From: Catenuloplanes niger
Lineage (GTDB): Bacteria > Actinomycetota > Actinomycetes > Mycobacteriales > Micromonosporaceae
NCBI RefSeq assembly: GCF_031458255.1
Contig: NZ_JAVDYC010000001.1
Coordinates: forward strand, 1,621,001 to 1,685,000
Direction: 5' to 3'
Length of the DNA stretch: 64,000 bases
In this document: positions 1 through 7,297 of the stretch, in pieces
Layout of the letters: every line of letters begins with the position of its first letter
Position numbering within the stretch: the stretch's first letter is position 1
The notes under the pieces: model-generated
Seen by the model: the letters and a program-made list of their open reading frames with translations, nothing else
What the model was told of the DNA's origin: nothing
Databases searched by the model: none
Translations under genes and position numbers: made by a program

Positions 1-281
1 ACGGCGACGACCGTGCCGCCGCTGGTCCGGTTGACGCTTCCGACACGTACCGTCGAGGGGGTGGGGCAGTGTGCGGCCGTGACGGCCCAGTTGTTCTTGA
101 TCAGCGAGCCGGTGCACCCGGACACGTAGACCATGAACGAGTAGTTTTCGGAGGCCGGCCGCCCGTTGACGACCTGGATGCCGAAGTCCGGCTCCGGCGC
201 CGGCGCCGCCACGGCGGCGGACGGCGCGAGCAGACCGGCGATCACGAGACCGGCGGCGGCGATGAGGCGAGAGATGCGCAT
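1..281 (-). CDS. Secreted trypsin-like serine protease, 3' part outside the window
   Basis: This is the N-terminal 93 residues of a secreted S1-family (chymotrypsin fold) protease; the rest lies beyond the left edge. Residues 1-26 form a Sec signal peptide: Arg at 2 and 5, a hydrophobic core, and an AVAA cleavage zone. A short propeptide follows, and then VVNGRPA, which matches the mature N-terminus (IVGG type) of trypsins. GCTGSLIKNNWAVTAAHC contains the catalytic histidine (about H71) and the first disulfide cysteines. The catalytic Asp and Ser are not in view, so activity cannot be judged. The start is the ATG at 281, with a weak AGGG about nine bases upstream. Secreted trypsin-like proteases are common in soil actinomycetes; the substrate is unknown. 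Confidence 0.85.
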   Translation of the reverse strand, partial: MRISRLIAAAGLVIAGLLAPSAAVAAPAPEPDFGIQVVNGRPASENYSFMVYVSGCTGSLIKNNWAVTAAHCPTPSTVRVGSVNRTSGGTVVA

Positions 282-705
282 GCCGCCGACCCTATGGCCA
301 CATTTAATAGTTTCGATACATATCAAACGGGGCCTATCACCGGAAGATGGTGCGGCACAAGACGTCGAGGCCAGCCGGCCGGGCGCGGCGGCAACACCCT
401 CGACCGGACCGCGGCGTGCCGTGCGGCCCGTATCGTCCACAGCAGGCGGCAGCCCGACAACGGGTGCACGGCCCGGCGGTCGCGTAACCACCCGGCGGTG
501 ACCCGTCCGGACGTGCGGGGCCGGTCTCGGTCGCTACCACGAGGGCCAGTCGGTCGCGCTCGGCGCGTTCGCCCTCGGGTGGCTGCCGGACCTCCTGGCC
601 GCCTGATCGGGTGACCGCTCGCGGGCGACGCCGTCCCGCGGGACGCGCCGGTGCGGATGGCGACGCGCGGGCCGGAGCGACCGGCGGTACGGATAAACTG
701 ACGCA
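282..705. other. Intergenic region between divergent genes
   Basis: About 424 bases with no convincing gene; the open frames here are arginine-rich antisense noise. Near the protease start is an unusually AT-rich patch (300-330) holding an imperfect inverted repeat, GTTT-c-GATA-ca-TATC-AAAC (310-328), a plausible operator or promoter for the protease. At the other end lies the -10-like element of the phosphatase gene. Confidence 0.5.
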
Positions 706-706
706 A
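694..706 (+). promoter_or_regulatory. -10 element giving a leaderless start
   Basis: TAAACT occupies 694-699 and the ATG of the phosphatase gene starts at 706, exactly seven bases after the hexamer. With a normal -10 to +1 distance the first transcribed base would be the A of the ATG. No ribosome binding site precedes this ATG, in keeping with a leaderless mRNA. No clear -35 is seen. Confidence 0.5.
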
Positions 707-2226
707 TGGCTGACGACGGCGCGCCTGCCCCGGAGCAGGCCGCTGCGATCGTCCAGGAGATCCTCGCCGGCATTCCCGCGGGCTGTTCGTGGCTGCTGCC
801 GGTCACCGGTCCGGACGGCACCGTCACCGACTTCCGGGTCGCCGCGGCCGGCGACCGGGTGCCGGACATCTACCACCGCGGCGCCAGCCGCCTGGGCAGC
901 ACCCTGTCCGCGCTCTACCCCAGCATGGTCGGCGGCCCGCTGTGGGAGCTCTACCAGCGCGTGCTGGCGACCGGTGAGCCCGGCGAACTGGACGAGTTCG
1001 TGCACGACGGGACGCACTCCGGCGTGGTGGCCCGCTCGGTCTTCACGGTCAGCGTCCGGCCCGTGCTCGGTGGCCTGCTGGTGGTCTGGCAGCGCCAGGA
1101 CGAGCAGGCGCGCCGGCTCGCGCACACCGAGTTGCTCGGCAGCCTCGGCTGGTCGGAGTACGACCTGCACACCGGCCGGACCGACTGGTCGCCGGGGATG
1201 TACCCGGTGTTCGGCCGGGACCCGGCCGACGGGCCGCTGACCCGGATGGAGCTGGCCGCGCTGATGCTGCCGGAGGACCGCGGCCTGGCCGAGACCGCGT
1301 GGCAGACACTGGACAGCGGTGCCACGTCGGACGTGACCGTGCGGTTCCGGGTCGGCGACGGGGTCAAGCACCTGCGGATCCTGGCGGACACCGCGCGGGA
1401 CGCGGACGGCAAACCGGTCAAGATCTACACGGTGGTGCAGGACGTGACCGCGCGTGTCGACACGCGTACCGAGCTGGAGCGGCTCGGTGACCAGCTGCGC
1501 ACCCGGGAGATCACCGCGCTGGCCGAGCACCGCCTCGCCGGGCAGCTGCAGAACATGATCCAGCCGGTGCCGCGCGACCCGTTCCCGCTCGCCGGCCTGG
1601 ACGCGATGGTCAGCTACCTGCCCGCGGAGCGCGCCGTGCTGGTCGGCGGCGACTGGTACCACGCGCAGACGCTTCCCGACGGCCCGGTCGTGCTCGCGAT
1701 CGGCGACGTGGCCGGCCACGGCCTGGACGCGGCCAGCGGCATGGCGCACCTGCGGTTCGCGCTGGTCGCATGGCTCTCCATCGGCCTGCGCGACCCGGGT
1801 GTGCTGCTCGGTCACCTCAACCGGCTCTGCCTCCAGCTGCGGATCACCGGCACCGCCGTGATCGCGCTCTTCGACCCGGCCACCCGCGTGCTGCGCTGGG
1901 CCCGAGCCGGCCATCCCGCGCCGCTGCTGTCCCGGTCCGGGGCGGCCACGGAACTGGACCGGCCGGACGGCCTGCTGCTCGGCGCCATCGCGGACACGGA
2001 GTACCCGGTGTTCGCGCCCGGCCTGCAGCCGGACGACGTGGTCCTGTTCTACACCGACGGCCTGGTCGAACGCCGGGCCGGCGACCCGGCCGCGCAGTTC
2101 CGCCGGGTCCGCGACGCGCTCGCCACGGCCGGCCCCGACCTCACCCGCGTGCACGCGACCCTCAACGAGCCCAGCACCTTCGACGACACCTGCACGCTCG
2201 CGATCCGCGTCCGGCCGTCGTCCTGA
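706..2226 (+). CDS. PAS-domain SpoIIE-type PP2C serine phosphatase
   Basis: A 506-residue cytoplasmic phosphatase of the RsbU/SpoIIE group, which dephosphorylates STAS anti-sigma antagonists in partner-switching systems. A PAS-like region spans roughly residues 143-250 (from LLGSLGWSEYDLHTG to VVQDVTAR). A less certain sensor domain precedes it (IVQEILAGIPAGCSWLLPVTG). The phosphatase domain (about 280-505) shows the metal-binding motifs GGDWYHA (near 314) and GDVAGHGLDAA, then GHPAPLL and FYTDGLVERR. No membrane segment is visible, so the PAS region probably senses a cytoplasmic ligand or redox state. The next two genes, convergent on the other strand, encode a HATPase anti-sigma kinase and a STAS antagonist, which are natural partners. 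The ligand and target sigma factor are unknown. Confidence 0.9.
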   Translation: MADDGAPAPEQAAAIVQEILAGIPAGCSWLLPVTGPDGTVTDFRVAAAGDRVPDIYHRGASRLGSTLSALYPSMVGGPLWELYQRVLATGEPGELDEFVHDGTHSGVVARSVFTVSVRPVLGGLLVVWQRQDEQARRLAHTELLGSLGWSEYDLHTGRTDWSPGMYPVFGRDPADGPLTRMELAALMLPEDRGLAETAWQTLDSGATSDVTVRFRVGDGVKHLRILADTARDADGKPVKIYTVVQDVTARVDTRTELERLGDQLRTREITALAEHRLAGQLQNMIQPVPRDPFPLAGLDAMVSYLPAERAVLVGGDWYHAQTLPDGPVVLAIGDVAGHGLDAASGMAHLRFALVAWLSIGLRDPGVLLGHLNRLCLQLRITGTAVIALFDPATRVLRWARAGHPAPLLSRSGAATELDRPDGLLLGAIADTEYPVFAPGLQPDDVVLFYTDGLVERRAGDPAAQFRRVRDALATAGPDLTRVHATLNEPSTFDDTCTLAIRVRPSS

Positions 2227-2266
2227 CGGTGCCCGGCGGCGTGCTTCCCACCTCCGGCGGCACTGC

Positions 2267-2284
2267 GCGGGAACGCGGTCCCGC
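2267..2284. terminator. Small hairpin between convergent genes
   Basis: GCGGGA (2267-2272) and TCCCGC (2279-2284) form a perfect six-base stem with a six-base loop. It lies in the 78-base gap where the phosphatase gene and the anti-sigma kinase gene converge, and could end either transcript. No T tract follows. Confidence 0.4.
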
Positions 2285-2304
2285 AAGAGGTCGGGAACGC
2301 GCGG

Positions 2305-2700
2305 CTACAGGTCGAGGTGGATGCGGACCCGGGTGGCGCCGTCGATGACGGACGTCTCCACCTCGTCGCAGATGCTCTCGACGATGGCCAGGCCCCGGCC
2401 GCGGAGCGCGGCGGCCGGCGGCATCGAACGGCCGAGGAGCGGGACGGCGACACCGTCGAGCGCGTTGTCCGTGACGTCGCAGACGAGCCGGCCGCGGTCG
2501 GCGCGGACCCGGACCTCACCGCCGGAACCGGTGTGCTGCAACGTGTTCGTGGCGAGCTCGGTCACGGCCAGGGTCAGCAGCTCGGTGCGTTCCTCGGAGA
2601 GGCCGAGCACGGCGGCCCGGGCGGACACGAACGCGCGCACCGTGGCCAGGTCGGCGGCGGCCGCGTAGCGCATGCGCGAGTCGTCAGACACCGGTCTCAC
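2305..2700 (-). CDS. HATPase anti-sigma serine kinase (RsbW-like)
   Basis: About 131 residues forming a single GHKL ATPase domain of the HATPase_c_2 type, which phosphorylates STAS antagonists and may bind a sigma factor. The N box is LLTLAVTELATNTLQHTG with E and N conserved. The G1 box is DVTDNAL, and the G2-like segment is LRGRGLAIVESICDEVE. The length matches stand-alone RsbW-like proteins. The start is uncertain: GTG at 2700 overlaps the upstream STAS gene by 17 bases, while GTG at 2691 and ATG at 2673 are alternatives. None has a clear ribosome binding site, so translational coupling to the STAS gene is likely. Together with that gene and the PAS-phosphatase this makes a complete partner-switch set without an adjacent sigma factor. 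Confidence 0.85.
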   Translation of the reverse strand: MRPVSDDSRMRYAAAADLATVRAFVSARAAVLGLSEERTELLTLAVTELATNTLQHTGSGGEVRVRADRGRLVCDVTDNALDGVAVPLLGRSMPPAAALRGRGLAIVESICDEVETSVIDGATRVRIHLDL

Positions 2701-3016
2701 CGGACCCGGCGGCCGGCTCGGCCAGCAGCTCGCCGACGCCGGTCAGGTCCAGCACGGTGGCGACCGGGCCGTGCGCGTTCGCCACGTACAGCTGCCCACC
2801 ACCGGCCCGCGCCGCGTGGTACGCGGTGACCAGGCCGTGCACGCCGGTCGAGTCGATGAACGTGACGTGGGTCAGATCGACCACCACGGTCCGTGCGGCC
2901 GCGACCGCGGCCAGCAACGCCGCGGTCAGCTCCTCGCGCACCGCCAGATCGCACTCGCCGTCCAGCGTGACCACCGTCCGCGTGGGACCGCCGGACGACC
3001 GCGCCGCGAATCCCAT
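2684..3016 (-). CDS. STAS-domain anti-sigma factor antagonist (RsbV/SpoIIAA-like)
   Basis: 110 residues spanning one STAS domain. DLTHVTFIDSTGVHGL carries the conserved D-S-T-G site; S56 is the expected phosphorylation target of the neighbouring HATPase kinase. The ATG at 3016 was chosen because GGGGAGG sits eight bases upstream; the frame stays open for another 59 codons upstream, but that stretch is arginine/proline-rich and unlike the family. It is first in a two-gene unit with the anti-sigma kinase, overlapping it. In the family model the unphosphorylated form binds the kinase and frees its sigma factor; the PAS-phosphatase at 706-2226 would regenerate it. Confidence 0.88.
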   Translation of the reverse strand: MGFAARSSGGPTRTVVTLDGECDLAVREELTAALLAAVAAARTVVVDLTHVTFIDSTGVHGLVTAYHAARAGGGQLYVANAHGPVATVLDLTGVGELLAEPAAGSGETGV

Positions 3017-3234
3017 CGCGCCTCCCCTGTATCCGCCGCTCATCATGGCATCACGGAGCACCCGGCACGGCGGGGGCCCGGCGCGCGTCCGGGTGCGTTC
3101 GCGCCCGGCCGGCCCTCGCCGGCCACGTGACGAGGAACTTTCGCACTCCGGTGGGTGTAGATTCGCCCGGCCACTGTTCCCGGTGGCCGTCATTCGGTAC
3201 GGTTCGGGCGGCTTAAGGATCTCGTAAGGAGCAG

Positions 3235-4881
3235 GTGGTGACGCAGCGGTTCGCCCTGGTGCTGGCGGCGCGACGAGGTGACCACCCGGCGCTCGCGGAG
3301 CTCGTCGCGGAGCATCTCCCGCTGGTCTACAACGTGATCGGCCGTGCGGTCGGCACGCACGCGGACATCGACGACGCGGTCCGGGAGACCATGCACCGGG
3401 TCGCCCGCGACCTGCCCGACCTGCGCGAACCCGCCGCGTTCCGGCCCTGGTTGCTGGCCCACGCGCTGCGTCAGGCCACCCGGGTCCGCCGGGGCGGCAC
3501 GCGGGCGCCGCTGCCCGAGGACGGCGACGCGCCGGACCCCGGCGCGGACTTCGTCGGGCTGAGCATCATCCGGCTCGGCCTGTCCGGTCAGCGGCGGCGG
3601 CTGGCCGAGGCGACCCGCTGGCTCGACGGCGAGCACGCGACCGCGCTGTCGCTGTGGTGGCTGGAGGCGGCCGGCACGATCAGCCGCACCGAGTCCGCGG
3701 CCGCGCTGCGCATGTCCCTGGCCGACGCGGGCGCGCGGATCGACCGGATGCGTGAGCAGCTGGACGTCACCCGGGCACTGGTCAGCGCGCTCCGGGCGCG
3801 CCCGGTCTGCCCGGGCCTGCGGCTGGTCACCACGGACTGGGACCACCGGCCCGGCCCGGCCTGGCGCCGGCGAATATTCCGGCACGTCAGTAACTGCCCG
3901 GTCTGTTCCGGCCTGGCCGCGCACCACATCCCGGCCGAGCGGCTGGTCACCGGGCTGGCGCTGGTCCCGGTGCCGAACACGCTGCTCGCCGCGCTGCACG
4001 CGGACGGCCTGCTCCCGGAGCCGGCCGGCGCGCCCGTCGTGGTCTCCCGCGGCACGGTCCACGAGCCGCTCGAACTGCTCGCCGCACCGGCCGCGGCGAC
4101 CCCGGAACCACTTCCGGCGGTACGCCGCCCGTCCGCCGTCCTGATGCTCGCGGCCGTCGCCGTGCTGGTGGCGGTGGTGGCGGGCGGCGCGCTGGCGCTG
4201 ACCCGCACGCCGGACGTGCCGGACACCGTCCCGGTCGCGGCCGACCTGCCCCGCCGCACCCGGCAACCGTCCGCGTCGGACACCGGTACGCCGCCGGCCT
4301 CGGCCTCGCCGTCCGCGTCGGCGTCGCCGTCGGCGTCGGTCTCCCCGTCGCCGTCGAGGTCCGCGGCCGGCGTCGCCGAGGCCGCCGCGCCCGCGCCCGC
4401 CCCGCCCGCGAGGCCGGCCCGGTCCGCGACGCCGGCACCCGCCGTTCCCGGCCGGCCGGTGACTCCGGCGCCGGAACCGGCCGCGGACCAGCGGTGGATC
4501 CGCTCGGTCAACCACCCCGACCGGTACGTGCGGGAGCGCGGCGGCTACGCCATGCTCGACGCGGTCGGCGAGTCCGGCGCGACCGCGTTCACCGTGGTGC
4601 CCGGCCTGGCCGACGCGCGCTGCCGGTCGCTGCGCCTGCCGGACGGCCGCTACCTGCGCCACTACGACTACCGGCTGCGCGCGTCCCGCCCGGACGACAG
4701 CGCGCTGTTCCGCGCGGACGCCACGTTCTGCCCGGAGCCCGGCGCGGTCGCCGGCTCGGTCACGCTGCGGTCGTACAACTATCCCGGTCACGTGGTCCGG
4801 CACCGCAACTTCGCGCTGTACATCGACCGCCCGGACGGCTCCCGCACCTTCGCCCGCGACGCGTCGTTCGTGCTCGGCTGA
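3235..4881 (+). CDS. Membrane-spanning sigma/anti-sigma-like fusion with C-terminal AbfB (CBM42) domain
   Basis: 548 residues combining parts that are usually separate. Residues 1-95 resemble ECF sigma region 2 (DIDDAVRETMHRVARDLPDL, then AAFRPWLLAHALRQATRVRR). Residues 120-190 resemble a worn region 4 helix bundle. HVSNCPVC (H217, C221, C224) fits the H-x3-C-x2-C zinc motif of anti-sigma factors. A single membrane helix lies near 302-323, followed by a Ser/Pro/Ala-rich linker. Residues 418-548 form a beta-trefoil AbfB domain with three repeats (RYVRERGGYAMLD, RYLRHYDYRLRAS, HVVRHRNFALYID), a family that binds arabinofuranose side chains. Predicted topology is sigma-like part inside and sugar-binding part outside. 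GTG at 3235 follows AAGGAG. Whether the sigma-like part still binds polymerase is unknown; it may be a DNA-free sensor. Confidence 0.8.
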   Translation: MVTQRFALVLAARRGDHPALAELVAEHLPLVYNVIGRAVGTHADIDDAVRETMHRVARDLPDLREPAAFRPWLLAHALRQATRVRRGGTRAPLPEDGDAPDPGADFVGLSIIRLGLSGQRRRLAEATRWLDGEHATALSLWWLEAAGTISRTESAAALRMSLADAGARIDRMREQLDVTRALVSALRARPVCPGLRLVTTDWDHRPGPAWRRRIFRHVSNCPVCSGLAAHHIPAERLVTGLALVPVPNTLLAALHADGLLPEPAGAPVVVSRGTVHEPLELLAAPAAATPEPLPAVRRPSAVLMLAAVAVLVAVVAGGALALTRTPDVPDTVPVAADLPRRTRQPSASDTGTPPASASPSASASPSASVSPSPSRSAAGVAEAAAPAPAPPARPARSATPAPAVPGRPVTPAPEPAADQRWIRSVNHPDRYVRERGGYAMLDAVGESGATAFTVVPGLADARCRSLRLPDGRYLRHYDYRLRASRPDDSALFRADATFCPEPGAVAGSVTLRSYNYPGHVVRHRNFALYIDRPDGSRTFARDASFVLG

Positions 4882-4889
4882 GCGCGCGC

Positions 4890-5201
4890 GTGCTGCCGCA
4901 GGAGCGTCTGATCGCGCGCGTCCACGAGGCCTGCGCGGCCGATCCCCGGCTCACCGCGGCGCTCACCTACGGTTCGTTCCCGGCCGGCGCGGGCGACGCG
5001 CACAGCGACGTCGAGTTCTGGTTGTTCTTCGCGGAGACGCCGCCGGACGCGCGATCCTGGCTGGACGCCCTCGGACCGGTCGCGACCCCGGCCGCGATCG
5101 CCGGGACCTGGCGCCACGGCCGGTGGTGCTGGCACCGGCTGGCCGCCGACGCCGTCCCGGACGCGCTGTTCGCGGAGCTGGACGCGGCGCTGACACCGTA
5201 G
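4890..5201 (+). CDS. Short nucleotidyltransferase-fold protein, probable internally deleted lincosamide-type enzyme
   Basis: 103 residues starting at GTG 4890, eight bases after the upstream gene. The N-terminal half carries the polymerase-beta nucleotidyltransferase signature YGSFPAGAGDAHSDVEF (residues 27-43), with both metal-binding acidic residues. Its best resemblance is to lincosamide/aminoglycoside-type nucleotidyltransferases, which I recall as roughly 260-270 residues. Here the chain jumps after residue 62 to HGRWCWHRLAADAVPDALF, which looks like the C-terminal end of that family. An internal deletion that keeps frame is therefore likely. Alternatives are a genuine minimal nucleotidyltransferase or an antitoxin-like MNT protein, but no HEPN partner is next to it. 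Drug modification should not be assumed. Confidence 0.6.
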   Translation: MLPQERLIARVHEACAADPRLTAALTYGSFPAGAGDAHSDVEFWLFFAETPPDARSWLDALGPVATPAAIAGTWRHGRWCWHRLAADAVPDALFAELDAALTP

Positions 5202-5451
5202 GGTCCGGCCGGGACCACCCGCGGATCCGACAGGGAGGCCGCCCGCGGCCGACCGGTGCCCGCGGGAGCGTGCGGGACCCGGGCCGCCGGAAGCGGGAAA
5301 ATCCGTCGGGGTCGCCGGCCGGTCCGGGGATCACCCGCCGTTCGGCCGACCCGCTCCGGCTGCTTTCGGCCGGCATGTCGCGCACCCGGCCCCCTGATGT
5401 CGCACTCGCCCTGTATCTTGTGCGCCTGTCCGGACCATGGGGGAGTCATCC

Positions 5452-7227
5452 GTGAGCAACACCTTCCAGGTAGATCTGCGGGGCATCGTCGATCTGCTCA
5501 GCCACCACCTGTACGGCAGCCCGCAGGTCTACGTGCGCGAGCTGCTGCAGAACGCGGTCGACGCGATCACCGCGGTCCGGCACACCGATCCGGAGCTGGC
5601 CGGCCGGGTCGCGATCGAGTCCGCGGACGCGACCGGTGACGGCACGCTGCGGGTCAGCGACAACGGCATCGGGCTGACCGAGGCGCAGGTGCACGAGTTG
5701 CTGGCCACGATCGGCCGCAGTTCCAAGCGCGACGATCTCGGCTTCGCCCGGCACGAGTTCCTCGGCCAGTTCGGCATCGGCCTGCTCTCCTGCTTCCTGG
5801 TGGCGGACGAGATCCGGGTGCACACCCGTCGTGGTGACGCCGCGCCGGTGCTCTGGACCGGTTTCTCCGACGGGCGTTACGAGGTGCGGCCGGGCCCGGA
5901 GCGCGAGCCCGGCACGTCGGTGACGCTGATCCCCCGCCGTGGCGCCGAGTCCTGGCTGACCGGGCCGGAGGTGACCCGGCTGGCCGCGCTGTACGGCGCG
6001 ATGCTGCCGATCGAGGTCACGGTGGACGGTGCCCGCACCACGCTCGGCACGCCGCCGTGGGAGGCGACGACCGGCCGGCACCAGAGCCTCCTGCGGTACG
6101 CGGAGAGCGTGCTCGGCTTCACCCCGTTCGACGTGATCGAGCTGAACGTGCCGGAGGCGGGCCTGTCCGGCGCCGCGTTCGTGCTGCCCACGCCGATCAA
6201 CCCGGCCGTCCGCGGCGGCCACCGGGTCTACCTGAAGCGCATGCTGCTGGCCGAGGCGGTCGAGGGCCTGCTGCCGGAGTGGGCGTTCTTCGCGCGCTGC
6301 GTGGTCGACTCCACCGAGCTGCGCCCGACCGCGAGCCGCGAGGCGCTCTACGAGGACGGCCTGCTGGAGTCGACCCGCGAGGCGATCGCGGACCAGTTGC
6401 GCGGCTGGCTGGTGCGGTTGTCCGCCACCGACCCGCGCCGGCTGTCCGAGTTCCTCTCCGTCCACCACCTGGGCGTGAAGGCGCTGGCGCTGCACGACGT
6501 GGAGATGCTGCGCCTGGTCGAGCAGTGGTGGCCGATGGAGACGAACATGGGCCGGTCCACGCTGGCCGAGTTCCGCGCCCGGCACGGCGTCGTGCGCTAC
6601 GCCGCCACGCTGGACGAGTTCCGTCAGCTCGCGGCCGTGGCCGCGGCGCAGGACGTGGGCGTGGTGAACGGCGGTTACACGTACGACGCGGACATCATCG
6701 AGCGGCTGCCCGCGCTGGACGCGGAGATCCGGGTGGAGCGGCTGGAGCCGACCGACCTGACCACCTCGTTCGACGCGGTCGACCGGGAGACGGAGCTGCG
6801 GCTGCGCCCGTTCCTGACCGTGGCGCAGCGCCGGCTGGACCGGCTCGGCTGCGAGGTCGTGGTGCGCGCGTTCGAGCCCGCCTCGCTGCCGTCGCTCTAC
6901 CTGGTCAGCCGGGCCGCCGCGTTCCACGGCGAGTTCACCGCGACCCGGGAGAAGGCGGACGACCTGTGGGGCGGTGTGCTGGACGCGCTGTCGAGCGCCG
7001 CGCCGCCGGACCGTCCGCAGCTGGTGCTCAACCACCGCAACCCGCTGGTCCGCCGGATCACCGCGCTCGGCGATCCGGAACTGACCGCGCTGGCGGTCGA
7101 GTCGTTGTACGGTCAGGCGCTGCTGCTCGGTTACCACCCGATCCGGCCGGCCGACGCGGCACTGCTCAACACGTCCTTCCTCGGCCTGCTCGGCCGGGCC
7201 GTCCCGGGATCGGGGGACGCGGCATGA
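5452..7227 (+). CDS. htpG: Hsp90-family molecular chaperone ATPase (HtpG-like)
   Basis: About 591 residues with an N-terminal GHKL ATP-binding domain: ELLQNAVDAI, DNGIGLTEAQ, IGRSSKR and LGQFGIGLLSCF are classic Hsp90 motifs. The middle and C-terminal regions are present but diverged, and the chain is a little shorter than E. coli HtpG. GTG at 5452 is preferred over ATG at 5437 because GGGGGAG (5439-5445) sits six bases before it; the ATG overlaps that site. The 250 bases upstream hold only a promoter region. The downstream TPR protein begins 70 bases after the stop. Hsp90 proteins often work with TPR co-chaperones, so the pair probably acts together; this is inference from adjacency. Client proteins are unknown. 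Confidence 0.9.
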   Translation: MSNTFQVDLRGIVDLLSHHLYGSPQVYVRELLQNAVDAITAVRHTDPELAGRVAIESADATGDGTLRVSDNGIGLTEAQVHELLATIGRSSKRDDLGFARHEFLGQFGIGLLSCFLVADEIRVHTRRGDAAPVLWTGFSDGRYEVRPGPEREPGTSVTLIPRRGAESWLTGPEVTRLAALYGAMLPIEVTVDGARTTLGTPPWEATTGRHQSLLRYAESVLGFTPFDVIELNVPEAGLSGAAFVLPTPINPAVRGGHRVYLKRMLLAEAVEGLLPEWAFFARCVVDSTELRPTASREALYEDGLLESTREAIADQLRGWLVRLSATDPRRLSEFLSVHHLGVKALALHDVEMLRLVEQWWPMETNMGRSTLAEFRARHGVVRYAATLDEFRQLAAVAAAQDVGVVNGGYTYDADIIERLPALDAEIRVERLEPTDLTTSFDAVDRETELRLRPFLTVAQRRLDRLGCEVVVRAFEPASLPSLYLVSRAAAFHGEFTATREKADDLWGGVLDALSSAAPPDRPQLVLNHRNPLVRRITALGDPELTALAVESLYGQALLLGYHPIRPADAALLNTSFLGLLGRAVPGSGDAA

Positions 7228-7297
7228 GCGAGCGGGCGAGCGAATCATCGGTGCAGCGCCGGCCACGTCGGCACCGCGGTGGAGAAGGGAATCCGGC

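Noticed and set aside
4890-5201. A lincosamide resistance gene
   Set aside because: Only the N-terminal nucleotidyltransferase motif and a short tail are present, and nothing suggests recent transfer; resistance cannot be claimed.
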